A stretch of DNA of 34,017 nt from Streptococcus suis (GTDB lineage: Bacteria > Bacillota > Bacilli > Lactobacillales > Streptococcaceae): assembly GCF_019794555.1 (NCBI RefSeq), contig NZ_JAIMEP010000019.1, positions 1,603 through 35,619 on the forward strand, given 5' to 3'. Of this stretch, positions 33,928 through 34,017 are shown in pieces (positions within the stretch are counted from its first letter, which is position 1; each line of letters starts with the position of its first letter). The notes under the pieces were generated by a model. That model made no database searches. It was not told the DNA's origin and saw only the letters and a list, made by a program, of their open reading frames with translations. A program made the translations under genes and the position numbers.

Positions 33928-34017
33928 GTGGTGAGAGTTCTTCGTTTGTGTCAAGTTTCTCTCGGAAAGTTTCTCAAAGTCCTAGATCCATTTCTTGAGT
34001 TGACCAATTGGAGTGCT
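33928..34017. other. gene-free right end
   Basis: I see no gene, RNA or clear promoter in these last 90 bases. They are AT-rich, with short repeats of the kind GTTTCTC (33955-33974). Confidence 0.4.

Noticed and set aside
1..34017. CRISPR array or insertion sequence
   Set aside because: I saw no regularly spaced repeats and no transposase frame on either strand.

Overview
This window looks like chromosomal DNA of a low-GC streptococcus, most likely Streptococcus suis. That identification is an inference from recalled protein similarity and gene order (adcRCBA, tyrS, pbp1b, rpoB-rpoC, DUF1033, comG operon, ackA, folT-folC, pepA); no database search was run. Most of it is core genome. Two parts are accessory or easily missed: an integrated element near the left end and a tiny type I toxin-antitoxin locus at the right end.

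Region 1 (1-6640). Five tRNA genes (Tyr, Trp, His, Gln, Leu-CAA) read rightward. The 3' end of tRNA-Leu and its terminator are duplicated 5896 bp downstream (418-470 and 6314-6366, 50 of 53 bases identical), bracketing an integrated element. The element carries a tyrosine integrase, a DUF771 protein in the excisionase position, a replication protein joining an HUH nickase to a P-loop/SF3-like helicase (the architecture of CRESS-DNA virus and pCRESS plasmid Reps), two small unknown genes, a 760-base non-coding stretch with a 286-base imperfect hairpin (candidate single-strand origin), a cargo lipoprotein, and a small HTH repressor with a shared divergent promoter region. No relaxase or capsid gene is visible.

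Region 2 (6585-10903). The zinc-uptake operon adcR-adcC-adcB-adcA has an AdcR box on its promoter. It is followed by a copper-type repressor/chaperone pair (copY-copZ) that has its cop box but no copA ATPase.

Region 3 (10902-22865). A HIT-family protein and tyrS lie on the minus strand, divergent from pbp1b. Then come rpoB and rpoC, with a terminator-like hairpin in the rpoB leader and a symmetric hairpin in the rpoB-rpoC spacer.

Region 4 (22866-32500). This holds DUF1033, an S66 (LdcA/MccF-like) peptidase, the late-competence comGA-GG operon behind a ComX box, a methyltransferase (comYH position), ackA with a likely cre site, folT under a tetrahydrofolate riboswitch, and folC. The comG genes overlap and several start at TTG or GTG.

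Region 5 (32502-34017). pepA lies on the minus strand. Beyond it is a complete Fst-type type I toxin-antitoxin locus: a 31-residue membrane peptide, a convergent antisense RNA promoter, a shared bidirectional terminator and duplicated target sequences.
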